From Novakomyces olei (lineage: Eukaryota > Ascomycota > Novakomycetes > Novakomycetales > Novakomycetaceae), in NCBI GenBank assembly GCA_016906335.1, contig JADEYG010000015.1, forward strand, positions 942,501-1,006,500: DNA of 64,000 bases, read 5' to 3'. Positions within the stretch are counted from its first letter, which is position 1; every line of letters starts with the position of its first letter. The notes under the pieces were generated by a model. That model made no database searches, was not told the DNA's origin, and was given only the letters and a program-made list of their open reading frames with translations. A program made the position numbers and the translations under genes. Shown piece by piece: positions 22,490 to 33,500 of this stretch.

Positions 22490-22776
22490 TCAAAACTATA
22501 GGAATATGTCAAGCTTGGACGTCACAGAAAAAGAACAGGAAGTTTGGCTACGGAAAAGAGGAGGAAAGGCTGGAATAGCTGGAATAGTCAAAATGGCTGG
22601 AGTGGCTGGAGTGGCTGGAGTGGCTGGAACTGAGTACAAAGAGGCTTGCGCTACCAAAGTGTAACTCGGTGGCTGGAACCAAAGAAACTATATAGTACAG
22701 CGTCAGTAGACTTAGAAAAGTAGCTAAAAGGAGATACAACACTATTCTCTACAACAAGCCAAATTAAATTTCTACA
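22490..22776 (-). repeat. Dispersed repeat, family C, copy 1
   Basis: Reverse-oriented copy of the element at 35746-36003. Both share ggcttgttgtagagaata, actatatagtttctttgg, gttacactttggtagcgc and gacgtccaagcttgacat. This copy has an internal expansion of a nine-base unit (plus strand ggctggagt, repeated at about 22594-22630). Confidence 0.75.
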
Positions 22777-24066
22777 AAAACAATCCATTAAATCAAGGCA
22801 CTTAATGTTTAGCAATCGTTTTCTTTAATGTTCTGGCATTTAATTTCCTCGACAATAAAATGATATAAAAGAGCATGATTAAAAAATTCCAATGACATAA
22901 ACTTACAATTTAATAAAATGTTACAACAATAATGAATTTGTGATTTTAATCAGGTTCAAATGCGCCAGATAGCTTCAAATTTATAGATATGCTACACGGA
23001 TAAATCAAATTTTATTGTGCATTTTTTTTTTCAAAAAAAAAAAACATCAGAATGGTTAATTTGATTCTGTAACCTAGCAAATATTACAAATTTTGACGAT
23101 TAGTTTTTGAGACACCTGCATTTTATGAACTTACTTTAATGTACATTGTGAAAGACATTTTTTCTTTGCGTTTTTGGATAAGTGCATTGCAGCATATGAT
23201 GGAAAACATAAAAGTTTTTCAAAGATGCTTACGCGTTACAGTAACATCGAGTAGCACTATGTGATAGCTGCTGGAACTAAAAAACTCCAAATTATTGTTA
23301 TTGGGAATATTAATTTTGACTCACCTGGAAATAGACAACCATTTCTAAAATGTTTCAGGGTACCTTGGCCTAGTTATAAATTTATTTTTGCGTTTCTTTG
23401 AATACTGCGTTCATATCAATTAACTTCAGCAGTAAACGTTTCAATTTTACCATAATTAGAGTTAAATATGGAGATTCTATCAAAAACAAATTTTCTCACA
23501 ATTGAAACAACAGGTTTTAATTTCCATACCCGACAGAAAGTCTTTTTTTTAAATGCTTCAATATAGTTAAGATGGATTTGTGGAATATACGCTAACGTCT
23601 TTCGATGGAAAATAGTATGACCGATTCTGCAAACGAATTTACAAAGTAGAAAGTGAACAAATGAGAAAAAAATTGCTTGATAGCCATCTCCAGTAGGAAG
23701 AGCGTAAAACTCCACAAACTTCAACGTTTTACACGGCAATGTCTATAGGTCTTTTCATTTGGCATATCGTTGCATGAGTACGAAAAATAATCTTTTAGCA
23801 TAGCATTGTAAAACTAAAGTCTCAAATTTCTTACTCCAAGCTTTACAGGTTTTCAAGGATCATGATAGAGTCGGACTATCCTATTCAAACATTTGTGTTA
23901 TGAGTATAATATTTCGCTTTTTAAATCAGATGGGCCAATTGTGTCTCTTCAAATTTCCTTATTAACACTTATGTGCTCAACTTGTGTGGCTGAAGGAATT
24001 ACAACAAAAATTATTTACGCTGAGATTGACAGGGTTTCTGTCCAATTGACAAGTTGAAATTAGATT

Positions 24067-25450
24067 GGCTGGCAGAAGGCTTTGAGAGGGTTTGAATCGG
24101 AAAAATTATCGCCTGATGAAGATATTGATGAATTGAAAGCCACAAAAGAACAGGCATTAAAAGAGCTCGATTTCCTGTTGCGAGTGCATTTAGGTTGTTT
24201 TAAAAGAAACCGAGTTTAAAATTATTATTATTGTTACTAGAAATGGGTAATGTTTAGAATTGGAACTAGCGTACGCGTACAGATTTCATGCGAGATAATA
24301 CAAACTTAAAACAAAACGGTCACATTCTGATACCTTCGGAACCTTTATTAGCTAAATAGACGAGCTTGTCCGTGAATAATCAAAAGACGGGAGGGATACT
24401 ACCGTATGATCAGTATACGAAGTTCTTACTAGTTGGAGTTGGGTCCAATTCTAAAATGTTTACATCTAAAATGTTGAATACGCATGCCGAACTTGCAAAA
24501 TATCGGCCCTCTCAGAGTTCCAGTTACAAGGGTTGCAAAGACGAAAAATCTGCAAAAGAAAGCAACGAAGGGGAAACAAAAGAAATGGCTATGGCAACAA
24601 CAGTGAAGTAATGCTTTTTTTATTACAAGATAAAGCATGTTGCGCAATTTTGATGATACGAATTTTACTGACAGCAAACAGTACGTTCATTCAGGCTACA
24701 AAACAGAACGGATAGTAATAATAGAGCAGCTATTATTAAACCAGTTATGCTAGTGAATGTAGAAAGAAATGGCATTTGGACTCTGTCGGTATAGTTCACG
24801 TCATCAACCGTAAATACCTACTGAAGCATACTGAAAGCCGTGACGCTCAATTGAGAACAACGCCAGTCATTTGCGATAAGATTGTGATTTTTCACCTGCC
24901 AAAGGGAAATTTATTAGGAGCTTAAAATTGACAAATGACGAAAATCAATTGGATTGAAGATTTTCTGGGACAGATAATTAAGATATTTATCTCTTGGACA
25001 AAAGGTAAAAATGACGGAAGAAATACTATACTAAATCTATTATAGGAGGGAAAAGAAATAATTGTGGAATATGAAAAAAATGTCTAGCAAGCCTTCTGAT
25101 AAAAGTGGGAAGAAGGAAGGGGCATTTTGGATATCTTTCATATGTTTTTAATGCGGCTATTGGAAGAAGGCTTTCATGGCAAGAAACATATTCTCGTCCT
25201 AGTTGATGATGCTTCTAAACTTTCTTGGATTGGCACTTCAAAATCAATTGGGGTGAATTGATAGACTATTAAGGAATTTATTCAATTTTGCAAGTTTTAA
25301 AAACAAAAGACCAAGAAAACTATGTGCTCCGGTAGTGAGTGACGAATTTATTGATCACCAACTTGAAGCGATTTCGCTTAGGTTGTATAATTTGCCAAAC
25401 GACGATAACACTAAGAATGGGGTAACTGACCGTAAGTTACTTAATGGACA
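24067..25450 (+). mobile_element. Decayed Ty1/copia relic
   Basis: Short stretches reading in the plus direction resemble copia parts in the expected order: a gag-like piece (FESEKLSPDEDIDELKATKE, about 24097), a decayed zinc-knuckle region (about 24500-24650), and integrase-like sequence (KKHILVLVDDASKLSWIGTS, about 25180). The copy is old and broken many times. No LTRs could be assigned. Confidence 0.4.
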
Positions 25451-26006
25451 AAGCTAGATAGACTAATAGGTTCTGCATCAGCAAAATATTTTCGAAAGGA
25501 AATGACTAGATAGGCTGCCCATCGAAACTTTAGAGAATAAACAATACGAGTTGAAAAGAAAAAACATTTTTGGTTATTACGTTTATTTACAAATCTGAAA
25601 GGTTTGAACATGAAACACAAATAATGCCTTCACTTTTTATTATTTAATTCTTTGGCGTCTATACTAATGAACTTTTTGACGAAGACGCAAAGCCGTGTTG
25701 TGACGAGTGCTTATAAGTAATGAATACGAGCCTGTTTACTTCAATGGGTCTTGATAGACTAGGGTTTTTCGTCATCTGATTTTGCACGATAACATATTAT
25801 ATTACCCGAATAGGAAACGCACAATCTTGACATACTCACGCCCTTCCGTTGAAACATGCAATATTAAGAACTCGAATTTCTAGCAACTTTCCATAAAGTC
25901 AATTTTCCGGTGAAATAATAATAATAGATTCTTTCTGCACCTTAATTCAAGAATCCAATGCATTTTAAAGAGCCGGGCCGATAGGTGTTTATGCTTTGCT
26001 GATTCT

Positions 26007-26188
26007 TATAGGAAAGTATATCAAGCTTGTGCAGCAGCTGATTACTTAGAAAAAAAAAATGAAGTTTACCCTGGTAATTGTGACTGTCATTGAGAAGACT
26101 ATAAATAGATCTAGATAGAACTATGTTGGCTAACGAAATTGAATACAACACGTTTCAAATTAACACGTTCGAAATTATAGATTCAACA
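26007..26188 (+). repeat. Copia-1 LTR, left
   Basis: 182 bp, from TATAGGAAAG to ATTCAACA, with a TATAAATA box at 26100. Preceded by the ATTCT target-site duplication. Confidence 0.93.
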
Positions 26189-26201
26189 GATTAAGAGTCT
26201 G
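26189..26201 (+). promoter_or_regulatory. Copia-1 primer binding site, complementary to the tRNA-Lys(CUU) anticodon arm
   Basis: The sequence gattaagagtctg directly follows the LTR (the second copy starts at 30516). Its complement, cagactcttaatc, contains the anticodon stem-loop sequence GACTCTTAATC known from eukaryotic tRNA-Lys(CUU). This points to priming by a cleaved half-tRNA, as in Drosophila copia and yeast Ty5, but from a lysine tRNA. Confidence 0.6.
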
Positions 26202-26205
26202 AAAC

Positions 26206-29200
26206 ATGAGCAGCACGGGAGTGGTTTTCAAACCTCATGGAAATGGAGATTTGCCGTTCCTGGTTATTCCAAGGTTGACTAACTTGATCGAGTATCCTCA
26301 GTGGAAATCGAAATTGGGCGGAATTCTTGAGACTTACGGACTGGCACACGTGATGCCAAATGCCTCAGTTGAAGGGAATTTTACCGACGATATCGGCTAC
26401 AAATCTACGTCGGCTATGCTTCTCCTTACTCTTAAGGAGATAATTTCGGTTCCAGTCCTTGACGATGTTTGTCAAAAGGCATTGACACCGAAATCACTGC
26501 TCTCCAGCATTGATGCCGTCTTCTTGGATAGAAGATACCGCTTAATCGTTCAAGTTACAGGCGAACTGTATGGACTGCATACACAAGGTTTGGGACAAAT
26601 TGCGGAACTGAATACACGATTTAACAGTCTCATCCTGAGTTTACGCGAGTTGCGAAAGGACCTACATGCTGAAGAAGTTTGTCAAATATACCTAAATATG
26701 ATAAAAGGTTGCGAGTCGCTCAAAAGTGAGATACGTATCTGGGAGCGTTCGAAGAATATTAATCTCAAAGAAGTACAAGAAATTGTACTTGAAGCAATGC
26801 TAGGAGATAATGGAGATAACTTAAGCTCGGAAATGGCGTTGGCAGCCTCTCGTGTTGCGATATGCAAATATTGCAAGAAAAAGGGTCATACCGAAACTAA
26901 CTGCAGATTCAAAAATCGCAGCTGTTTTATTTGTGGTGAGAAAGGTCATTTCAGAGCGGACTGTGACAAAAATTTGAGAAGAACTGATAGTAATAAATTG
27001 TCTGAACATTACTATCGTGTGGCATTTATAAAGTCTTCAAGTATTTCCAAAAGTATCAGCACAAAATGGATTCTTGACTGTGGAGCATCGCAGCACATGA
27101 CGGACAATAAATTGGCCTTCACCAATCTAAAACGTTATAATAGTGATGAACATCATTTTGTACTTGCTGCGGGAAAAGAAAAATTAAGAGCATTGGGATA
27201 CGGAAATATAAGTTTAAATTTGTCTGAGGATAACCAAGTTTTATTGAAAAATGTCTTGTGGGTACCATCGCTTGGTTTCAATTTAATCTCACTTGGCGCA
27301 CTCGATAATGAGCATATATCGGTTTATTTCACAGAAGGCAAAGCTGTACTTTATGACACAACTGGAAGAAAGCTTGGAGACTTTGATAAAGAAAATAATT
27401 TGTATCCTGTTGATACAAAAACTGTTGACCATGCCCCTAAAAAAAAGATGCTTGCACTATATGCTACAAAAAAGGACAGACAAAATCTTTGGCATGAACG
27501 ATTAATGCATTTAAATGAGAGATATATGGTTGAACTCGCCAAAGGACTTGGTGCTGGGAAAATACAACACGAAGTTAATAGAAGCAACTTAAATGTTGGT
27601 TGTGAAAGTTGCATTGAAGGAAAAATGGCGCGCCAGCCATTCCCAGAAGGACGAATGAGAGCAACCGACAAATTTGAATTATTGCACAGTGATGTTTGTG
27701 GGCCGTTTCCAGTATCAGCGCTTGGTCATCGTTATTTTGTCACTTTTATTGATGATAACAGTGGGTACACTTTTGTCAACACAATCAATTATAAATTCGA
27801 AGTGAATGATTGTTTTCAGAATTTGATCAAAATGATTTACACGCAATTTGGAATTAAGGTCAAAAGATTTCGGAGTGACAATGGAGGCGAGTATATTAAT
27901 AAATCTTTCGAAAAGTTTACAAACGAAAATGGCATTGTTCATGAAAAATCCGCACCTTATACGCCGCAGCAAAATGGAGTTGCAGAAAGGGCGAATAGAA
28001 CAATTCTTGACAGGGTCAGGTCTACAATGATTCAAAGGAAGACTCCACAAAAGCTATGGGATGAGGCGGTCAATGCCTGTGTGTATTTGAAAAATCGGAG
28101 CCCAAGCAGAATAATTAATAAAACACCATATGAGATGATATTTGGAAAGCCTCCGTTATTAGATCATTTGAGAGTGTTTGGATGCATTGCATATGTCCTG
28201 AACAAACATAACGATATAAGAAAATTGGATGCTAGAAGTGAACCCCATATCTTTGTAGGGTATCAATCCAATGCTAAAGCTTATCGACTTTGGAATACGT
28301 CAAGGAACAAAATTGTTGTTTCAAGGGATGTAATATTTAAAGAAACAGAATTTTATGAAACTGTGGAAAATAAATCCATCAACAGCTCTGAAAATACAAC
28401 ATTTATTCCAGCACTTGGAAATGATATTTCTACTGTCAATAATTTGCAACAGTCAAATGTGTCTGAATTTCAGCAGGGTATACAAATTGAAAATAACGAG
28501 GAAAATAACGAGGAAAATAACGAGCAAAATGACGAGCAAAATGACGAGCAAATTGACGAGCAAATTGACGAGGAAATTGAAAATTATTCGGACGCATCGG
28601 AACAAAGTTTTGAAGATACTCTAGAAAATATGAGTCCAAAAATTAATGACAATTCTGAATTATCCGAATTGCAAACGGAGGAGCTTGGAACTAAATGGAC
28701 CGACGATGGTAAAAGACGCTCAACCCGAATACGTAGTTTGCCAGGACCATACGATCATGCGCATATTAGTATTGACAGTATAATTGAGCCTACAAATACG
28801 AAACAAGCTAGAGAAAGCGTGCAAGCATCAGAATGGGAATTAGCGATGAAGACAGAATTGGACGCAATGAAAGAAAATGACGCTTGGGTACTAGTGAGCG
28901 CGCCAGAGGGAGCTAATGTCATTGGAAATCGATGGGTCTTTAAAGCTAAAGCAAATGTTGATGGGGAAGTTGGACGTTACCGAGCACGATTGGTTGCAAA
29001 GGGATTTGGTCAGCGTGAGGGAGTAGATTATCAAGCGACATACGCCCCGACCATGTCCTTAGAATCATTTCGCACTTTACTGGCTTATGGAGCAATGCAA
29101 AAATGGAATATTCATCAGATGGATGTTACAACTGCATTCTTAAACGGCGAATTAGAAGAATGCGTTTATATGAAACAACCAGAAGGATTCGACGACGGAA

Positions 29201-30327
29201 CAGGAAAAGTATGCAAATTGAAAAGATCGCTCTACGGTTTAAAACAGGCCCCTAGATGTTGGTACAAAAAGCTTTTTACAGTGTTAATGGAAATTGGATT
29301 TATGGAATCGAAGGTCGAAGACTGTATACTATACAGCTCCCAAGGTAATTTATTTTTGCTTATTTATGTTGATGACATTATTATTATGGGCGAGAATTTA
29401 AATGAAATGAAACGAACAAAGGAAAAATTACAAAGAGCATTTAAGGTCAAAGATTTGGGTGAGATTCATCAATTTCTTGGGATGGAATTTTGTTATGATC
29501 AGAAAATTGGAAATTTGAAAATAAGTCAGAAGGCAGCAATTACAAAAATAATTAAAGAATTCGATTGCTACGACTTGCCTAAAAAACGAATTCCCATAAG
29601 GAATTACGTGGAATTGAATGGGAAACCTATAAACAATGAAAAGTACCGCAAATGGATTGGCATGCTACTTTGGATAAGCAGATGCACTCGGCCAGATATA
29701 TCCTTCGCTGTATCCCACGCAGCAAGATATCAAGAAAAGCCTACAGATGAATGTCTCGAACTGGTTCAATGTATCACGGCTTATTTAAGGGATACAAAAG
29801 ACAAGGGACTGGAATATCAAAGCAATTCGGTTGAACCAGTCATGAAAGTTTATTGCGATGCCGACTACGCAAGTGATAGAGACGAAAGGAAATCCACTTC
29901 GGGAATGGCATTGTTTCTGGGTAATTCATTAATTCATTGGATGTCAACAAAACAAAAAGTTGTTGCGTTATCGACATGCGAGGCTGAATATATAAGTGCT
30001 TGTACGGCGATTGTGCATACATTAGGTCTCTACAACCTGGCCAAGGAGCTTTTAAAAATTGAGTCTCCAATTCGTGTTTGCTCCGACAACAAAAGCGCAA
30101 TTTGTATTGCGCATAAAACAAGCCCAATGAGACGACTAAAGCACCTTGATGTACGATATATGTTTTTGCGCAATTTAACGGAAAACGGCACAGTAATTGT
30201 TGATTATATATCTACAAAAGAACAGCTTGCGGATATTTTAACAAAGCCTTTGTGTAAAAAGATTTTTATACATTTGCGACAAAAACTGGTGAAAGGGGAC
30301 TCTAGAATTGAATCATTACAAGCTTGA
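26206..30327 (+). CDS. Copia-1 gag-pol polyprotein, first copy
   Basis: One uninterrupted frame of 1,373 residues starting 17 bp after the LTR. Parts in order: gag with two CCHC zinc knuckles (about 220-253), aspartic protease (about 290), GAG-pre-integrase and integrase core (about 430-700), an acidic linker with E-N/D-Q/E repeats (about 765-790), reverse transcriptase (about 890-1130) and RNase H (about 1215-1320). The protease-integrase-RT-RNase H order defines Ty1/copia. Looks whole; a polypurine stretch follows at 30326-30334. Confidence 0.95.
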   Translation: MSSTGVVFKPHGNGDLPFLVIPRLTNLIEYPQWKSKLGGILETYGLAHVMPNASVEGNFTDDIGYKSTSAMLLLTLKEIISVPVLDDVCQKALTPKSLLSSIDAVFLDRRYRLIVQVTGELYGLHTQGLGQIAELNTRFNSLILSLRELRKDLHAEEVCQIYLNMIKGCESLKSEIRIWERSKNINLKEVQEIVLEAMLGDNGDNLSSEMALAASRVAICKYCKKKGHTETNCRFKNRSCFICGEKGHFRADCDKNLRRTDSNKLSEHYYRVAFIKSSSISKSISTKWILDCGASQHMTDNKLAFTNLKRYNSDEHHFVLAAGKEKLRALGYGNISLNLSEDNQVLLKNVLWVPSLGFNLISLGALDNEHISVYFTEGKAVLYDTTGRKLGDFDKENNLYPVDTKTVDHAPKKKMLALYATKKDRQNLWHERLMHLNERYMVELAKGLGAGKIQHEVNRSNLNVGCESCIEGKMARQPFPEGRMRATDKFELLHSDVCGPFPVSALGHRYFVTFIDDNSGYTFVNTINYKFEVNDCFQNLIKMIYTQFGIKVKRFRSDNGGEYINKSFEKFTNENGIVHEKSAPYTPQQNGVAERANRTILDRVRSTMIQRKTPQKLWDEAVNACVYLKNRSPSRIINKTPYEMIFGKPPLLDHLRVFGCIAYVLNKHNDIRKLDARSEPHIFVGYQSNAKAYRLWNTSRNKIVVSRDVIFKETEFYETVENKSINSSENTTFIPALGNDISTVNNLQQSNVSEFQQGIQIENNEENNEENNEQNDEQNDEQIDEQIDEEIENYSDASEQSFEDTLENMSPKINDNSELSELQTEELGTKWTDDGKRRSTRIRSLPGPYDHAHISIDSIIEPTNTKQARESVQASEWELAMKTELDAMKENDAWVLVSAPEGANVIGNRWVFKAKANVDGEVGRYRARLVAKGFGQREGVDYQATYAPTMSLESFRTLLAYGAMQKWNIHQMDVTTAFLNGELEECVYMKQPEGFDDGTGKVCKLKRSLYGLKQAPRCWYKKLFTVLMEIGFMESKVEDCILYSSQGNLFLLIYVDDIIIMGENLNEMKRTKEKLQRAFKVKDLGEIHQFLGMEFCYDQKIGNLKISQKAAITKIIKEFDCYDLPKKRIPIRNYVELNGKPINNEKYRKWIGMLLWISRCTRPDISFAVSHAARYQEKPTDECLELVQCITAYLRDTKDKGLEYQSNSVEPVMKVYCDADYASDRDERKSTSGMALFLGNSLIHWMSTKQKVVALSTCEAEYISACTAIVHTLGLYNLAKELLKIESPIRVCSDNKSAICIAHKTSPMRRLKHLDVRYMFLRNLTENGTVIVDYISTKEQLADILTKPLCKKIFIHLRQKLVKGDSRIESLQA

Positions 30328-30334
30328 GAGGGAG

Positions 30335-30515
30335 TATAGGAAAGTATATCAAGCTTGTGCAGCAGCTGATTACTTAGAAAAAAAAATGAAGTTTACCCTG
30401 GTAATTGTGACTGTCATTGAGAAGACTATAAATAGATCTAGATAGAACTATGTTGGCTAACGAAATTGAATACAACACGTTTCAAATTAACACGTTCGAA
30501 ATTATAGATTCAACA
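30335..30515 (+). repeat. Copia-1 LTR, middle (shared)
   Basis: 181 bp, equal to the outer LTRs except for one A fewer in the A-run. It serves as the right LTR of the first body and the left LTR of the second, with no target-site duplication around it. Confidence 0.95.
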
Positions 30516-30532
30516 GATTAAGAGTCTGAAAC

Positions 30533-33500
30533 ATGAGCAGCACGGGAGTGGTTTTCAAACCTCATGGAAATGGAGATTTGCCGTTCCTGGTTATTCCAAG
30601 GTTGACTAACTTGATCGAGTATCCTCAGTGGAAATCGAAATTGGGCGGAATTCTTGAGACTTACGGACTGGCACACGTGATGCCAAATGCCTCAGTTGAA
30701 GGGAATTTTACCGACGATATCGGCTACAAATCTACGTCGGCTATGCTTCTCCTTACTCTTAAGGAGATAATTTCGGTTCCAGTCCTTGACGATGTTTGTC
30801 AAAAGGCATTGACACCGAAATCACTGCTCTCCAGCATTGATGCCGTCTTCTTGGATAGAAGATACCGCTTAATCGTTCAAGTTACAGGCGAACTGTATGG
30901 ACTGCATACACAAGGTTTGGGACAAATTGCGGAACTGAATACACGATTTAACAGTCTCATCCTGAGTTTACGCGAGTTGCGAAAGGACCTACATGCTGAA
31001 GAAGTTTGTCAAATATACCTAAATATGATAAAAGGTTGCGAGTCGCTCAAAAGTGAGATACGTATCTGGGAGCGTTCGAAGAATATTAATCTCAAAGAAG
31101 TACAAGAAATTGTACTTGAAGCAATGCTAGGAGATAATGGAGATAACTTAAGCTCGGAAATGGCGTTGGCAGCCTCTCGTGTTGCGATATGCAAATATTG
31201 CAAGAAAAAGGGTCATACCGAAACTAACTGCAGATTCAAAAATCGCAGCTGTTTTATTTGTGGTGAGAAAGGTCATTTCAGAGCGGACTGTGACAAAAAT
31301 TTGAGAAGAACTGATAGTAATAAATTGTCTGAACATTACTATCGTGTGGCATTTATAAAGTCTTCAAGTATTTCCAAAAGTATCAGCACAAAATGGATTC
31401 TTGACTGTGGAGCATCGCAGCACATGACGGACAATAAATTGGCCTTCACCAATCTAAAACGTTATAATAGTGATGAACATCATTTTGTACTTGCTGCGGG
31501 AAAAGAAAAATTAAGAGCATTGGGATACGGAAATATAAGTTTAAATTTGTCTGAGGATAACCAAGTTTTATTGAAAAATGTCTTGTGGGTACCATCGCTT
31601 GGTTTCAATTTAATCTCACTTGGCGCACTCGATAATGAGCATATATCGGTTTATTTCACAGAAGGCAAAGCTGTACTTTATGACACAACTGGAAGAAAGC
31701 TTGGAGACTTTGATAAAGAAAATAATTTGTATCCTGTTGATACAAAAACTGTTGACCATGCCCCTAAAAAAAAGATGCTTGCACTATATGCTACAAAAAA
31801 GGACAGACAAAATCTTTGGCATGAACGATTAATGCATTTAAATGAGAGATATATGGTTGAACTCGCCAAAGGACTTGGTGCTGGGAAAATACAACACGAA
31901 GTTAATAGAAGCAACTTAAATGTTGGTTGTGAAAGTTGCATTGAAGGAAAAATGGCGCGCCAGCCATTCCCAGAAGGACGAATGAGAGCAACCGACAAAT
32001 TTGAATTATTGCACAGTGATGTTTGTGGGCCGTTTCCAGTATCAGCGCTTGGTCATCGTTATTTTGTCACTTTTATTGATGATAACAGTGGGTACACTTT
32101 TGTCAACACAATCAATTATAAATTCGAAGTGAATGATTGTTTTCAGAATTTGATCAAAATGATTTACACGCAATTTGGAATTAAGGTCAAAAGATTTCGG
32201 AGTGACAATGGAGGCGAGTATATTAATAAATCTTTCGAAAAGTTTACAAACGAAAATGGCATTGTTCATGAAAAATCCGCACCTTATACGCCGCAGCAAA
32301 ATGGAGTTGCAGAAAGGGCGAATAGAACAATTCTTGACAGGGTCAGGTCTACAATGATTCAAAGGAAGACTCCACAAAAGCTATGGGATGAGGCGGTCAA
32401 TGCCTGTGTGTATTTGAAAAATCGGAGCCCAAGCAGAATAATTAATAAAACACCATATGAGATGATATTTGGAAAGCCTCCGTTATTAGATCATTTGAGA
32501 GTGTTTGGATGCATTGCATATGTCCTGAACAAACATAACGATATAAGAAAATTGGATGCTAGAAGTGAACCCCATATCTTTGTAGGGTATCAATCCAATG
32601 CTAAAGCTTATCGACTTTGGAATACGTCAAGGAACAAAATTGTTGTTTCAAGGGATGTAATATTTAAAGAAACAGAATTTTATGAAACTGTGGAAAATAA
32701 ATCCATCAACAGCTCTGAAAATACAACATTTATTCCAGCACTTGGAAATGATATTTCTACTGTCAATAATTTGCAACAGTCAAATGTGTCTGAATTTCAG
32801 CAGGGTATACAAATTGAAAATAACGAGGAAAATAACGAGGAAAATAACGAGCAAAATGACGAGCAAAATGACGAGCAAATTGACGAGCAAATTGACGAGG
32901 AAATTGAAAATTATTCGGACGCATCGGAACAAAGTTTTGAAGATACTCTAGAAAATATGAGTCCAAAAATTAATGACAATTCTGAATTATCCGAATTGCA
33001 AACGGAGGAGCTTGGAACTAAATGGACCGACGATGGTAAAAGACGCTCAACCCGAATACGTAGTTTGCCAGGACCATACGATCATGCGCATATTAGTATT
33101 GACAGTATAATTGAGCCTACAAATACGAAACAAGCTAGAGAAAGCGTGCAAGCATCAGAATGGGAATTAGCGATGAAGACAGAATTGGACGCAATGAAAG
33201 AAAATGACGCTTGGGTACTAGTGAGCGCGCCAGAGGGAGCTAATGTCATTGGAAATCGATGGGTCTTTAAAGCTAAAGCAAATGTTGATGGGGAAGTTGG
33301 ACGTTACCGAGCACGATTGGTTGCAAAGGGATTTGGTCAGCGTGAGGGAGTAGATTATCAAGCGACATACGCCCCGACCATGTCCTTAGAATCATTTCGC
33401 ACTTTACTGGCTTATGGAGCAATGCAAAAATGGAATATTCATCAGATGGATGTTACAACTGCATTCTTAAACGGCGAATTAGAAGAATGCGTTTATATGA

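Larger units (their letters stand above)
20365..26001. other. AT-rich repeat island, left part, no host gene recognised
   Basis: 5.6 kb upstream of the methyltransferase gene. It holds dispersed repeats, an (AAATA)n tract and decayed copia pieces, listed separately. The remaining sequence is AT-rich with frequent stops in all frames; I see no tRNA or other RNA gene. Confidence 0.6.

Noticed and set aside
23416-23739. 107-residue minus-strand ORF in the island
   Set aside because: Aromatic-rich composition without motif, in sequence otherwise full of repeats; looks like chance.
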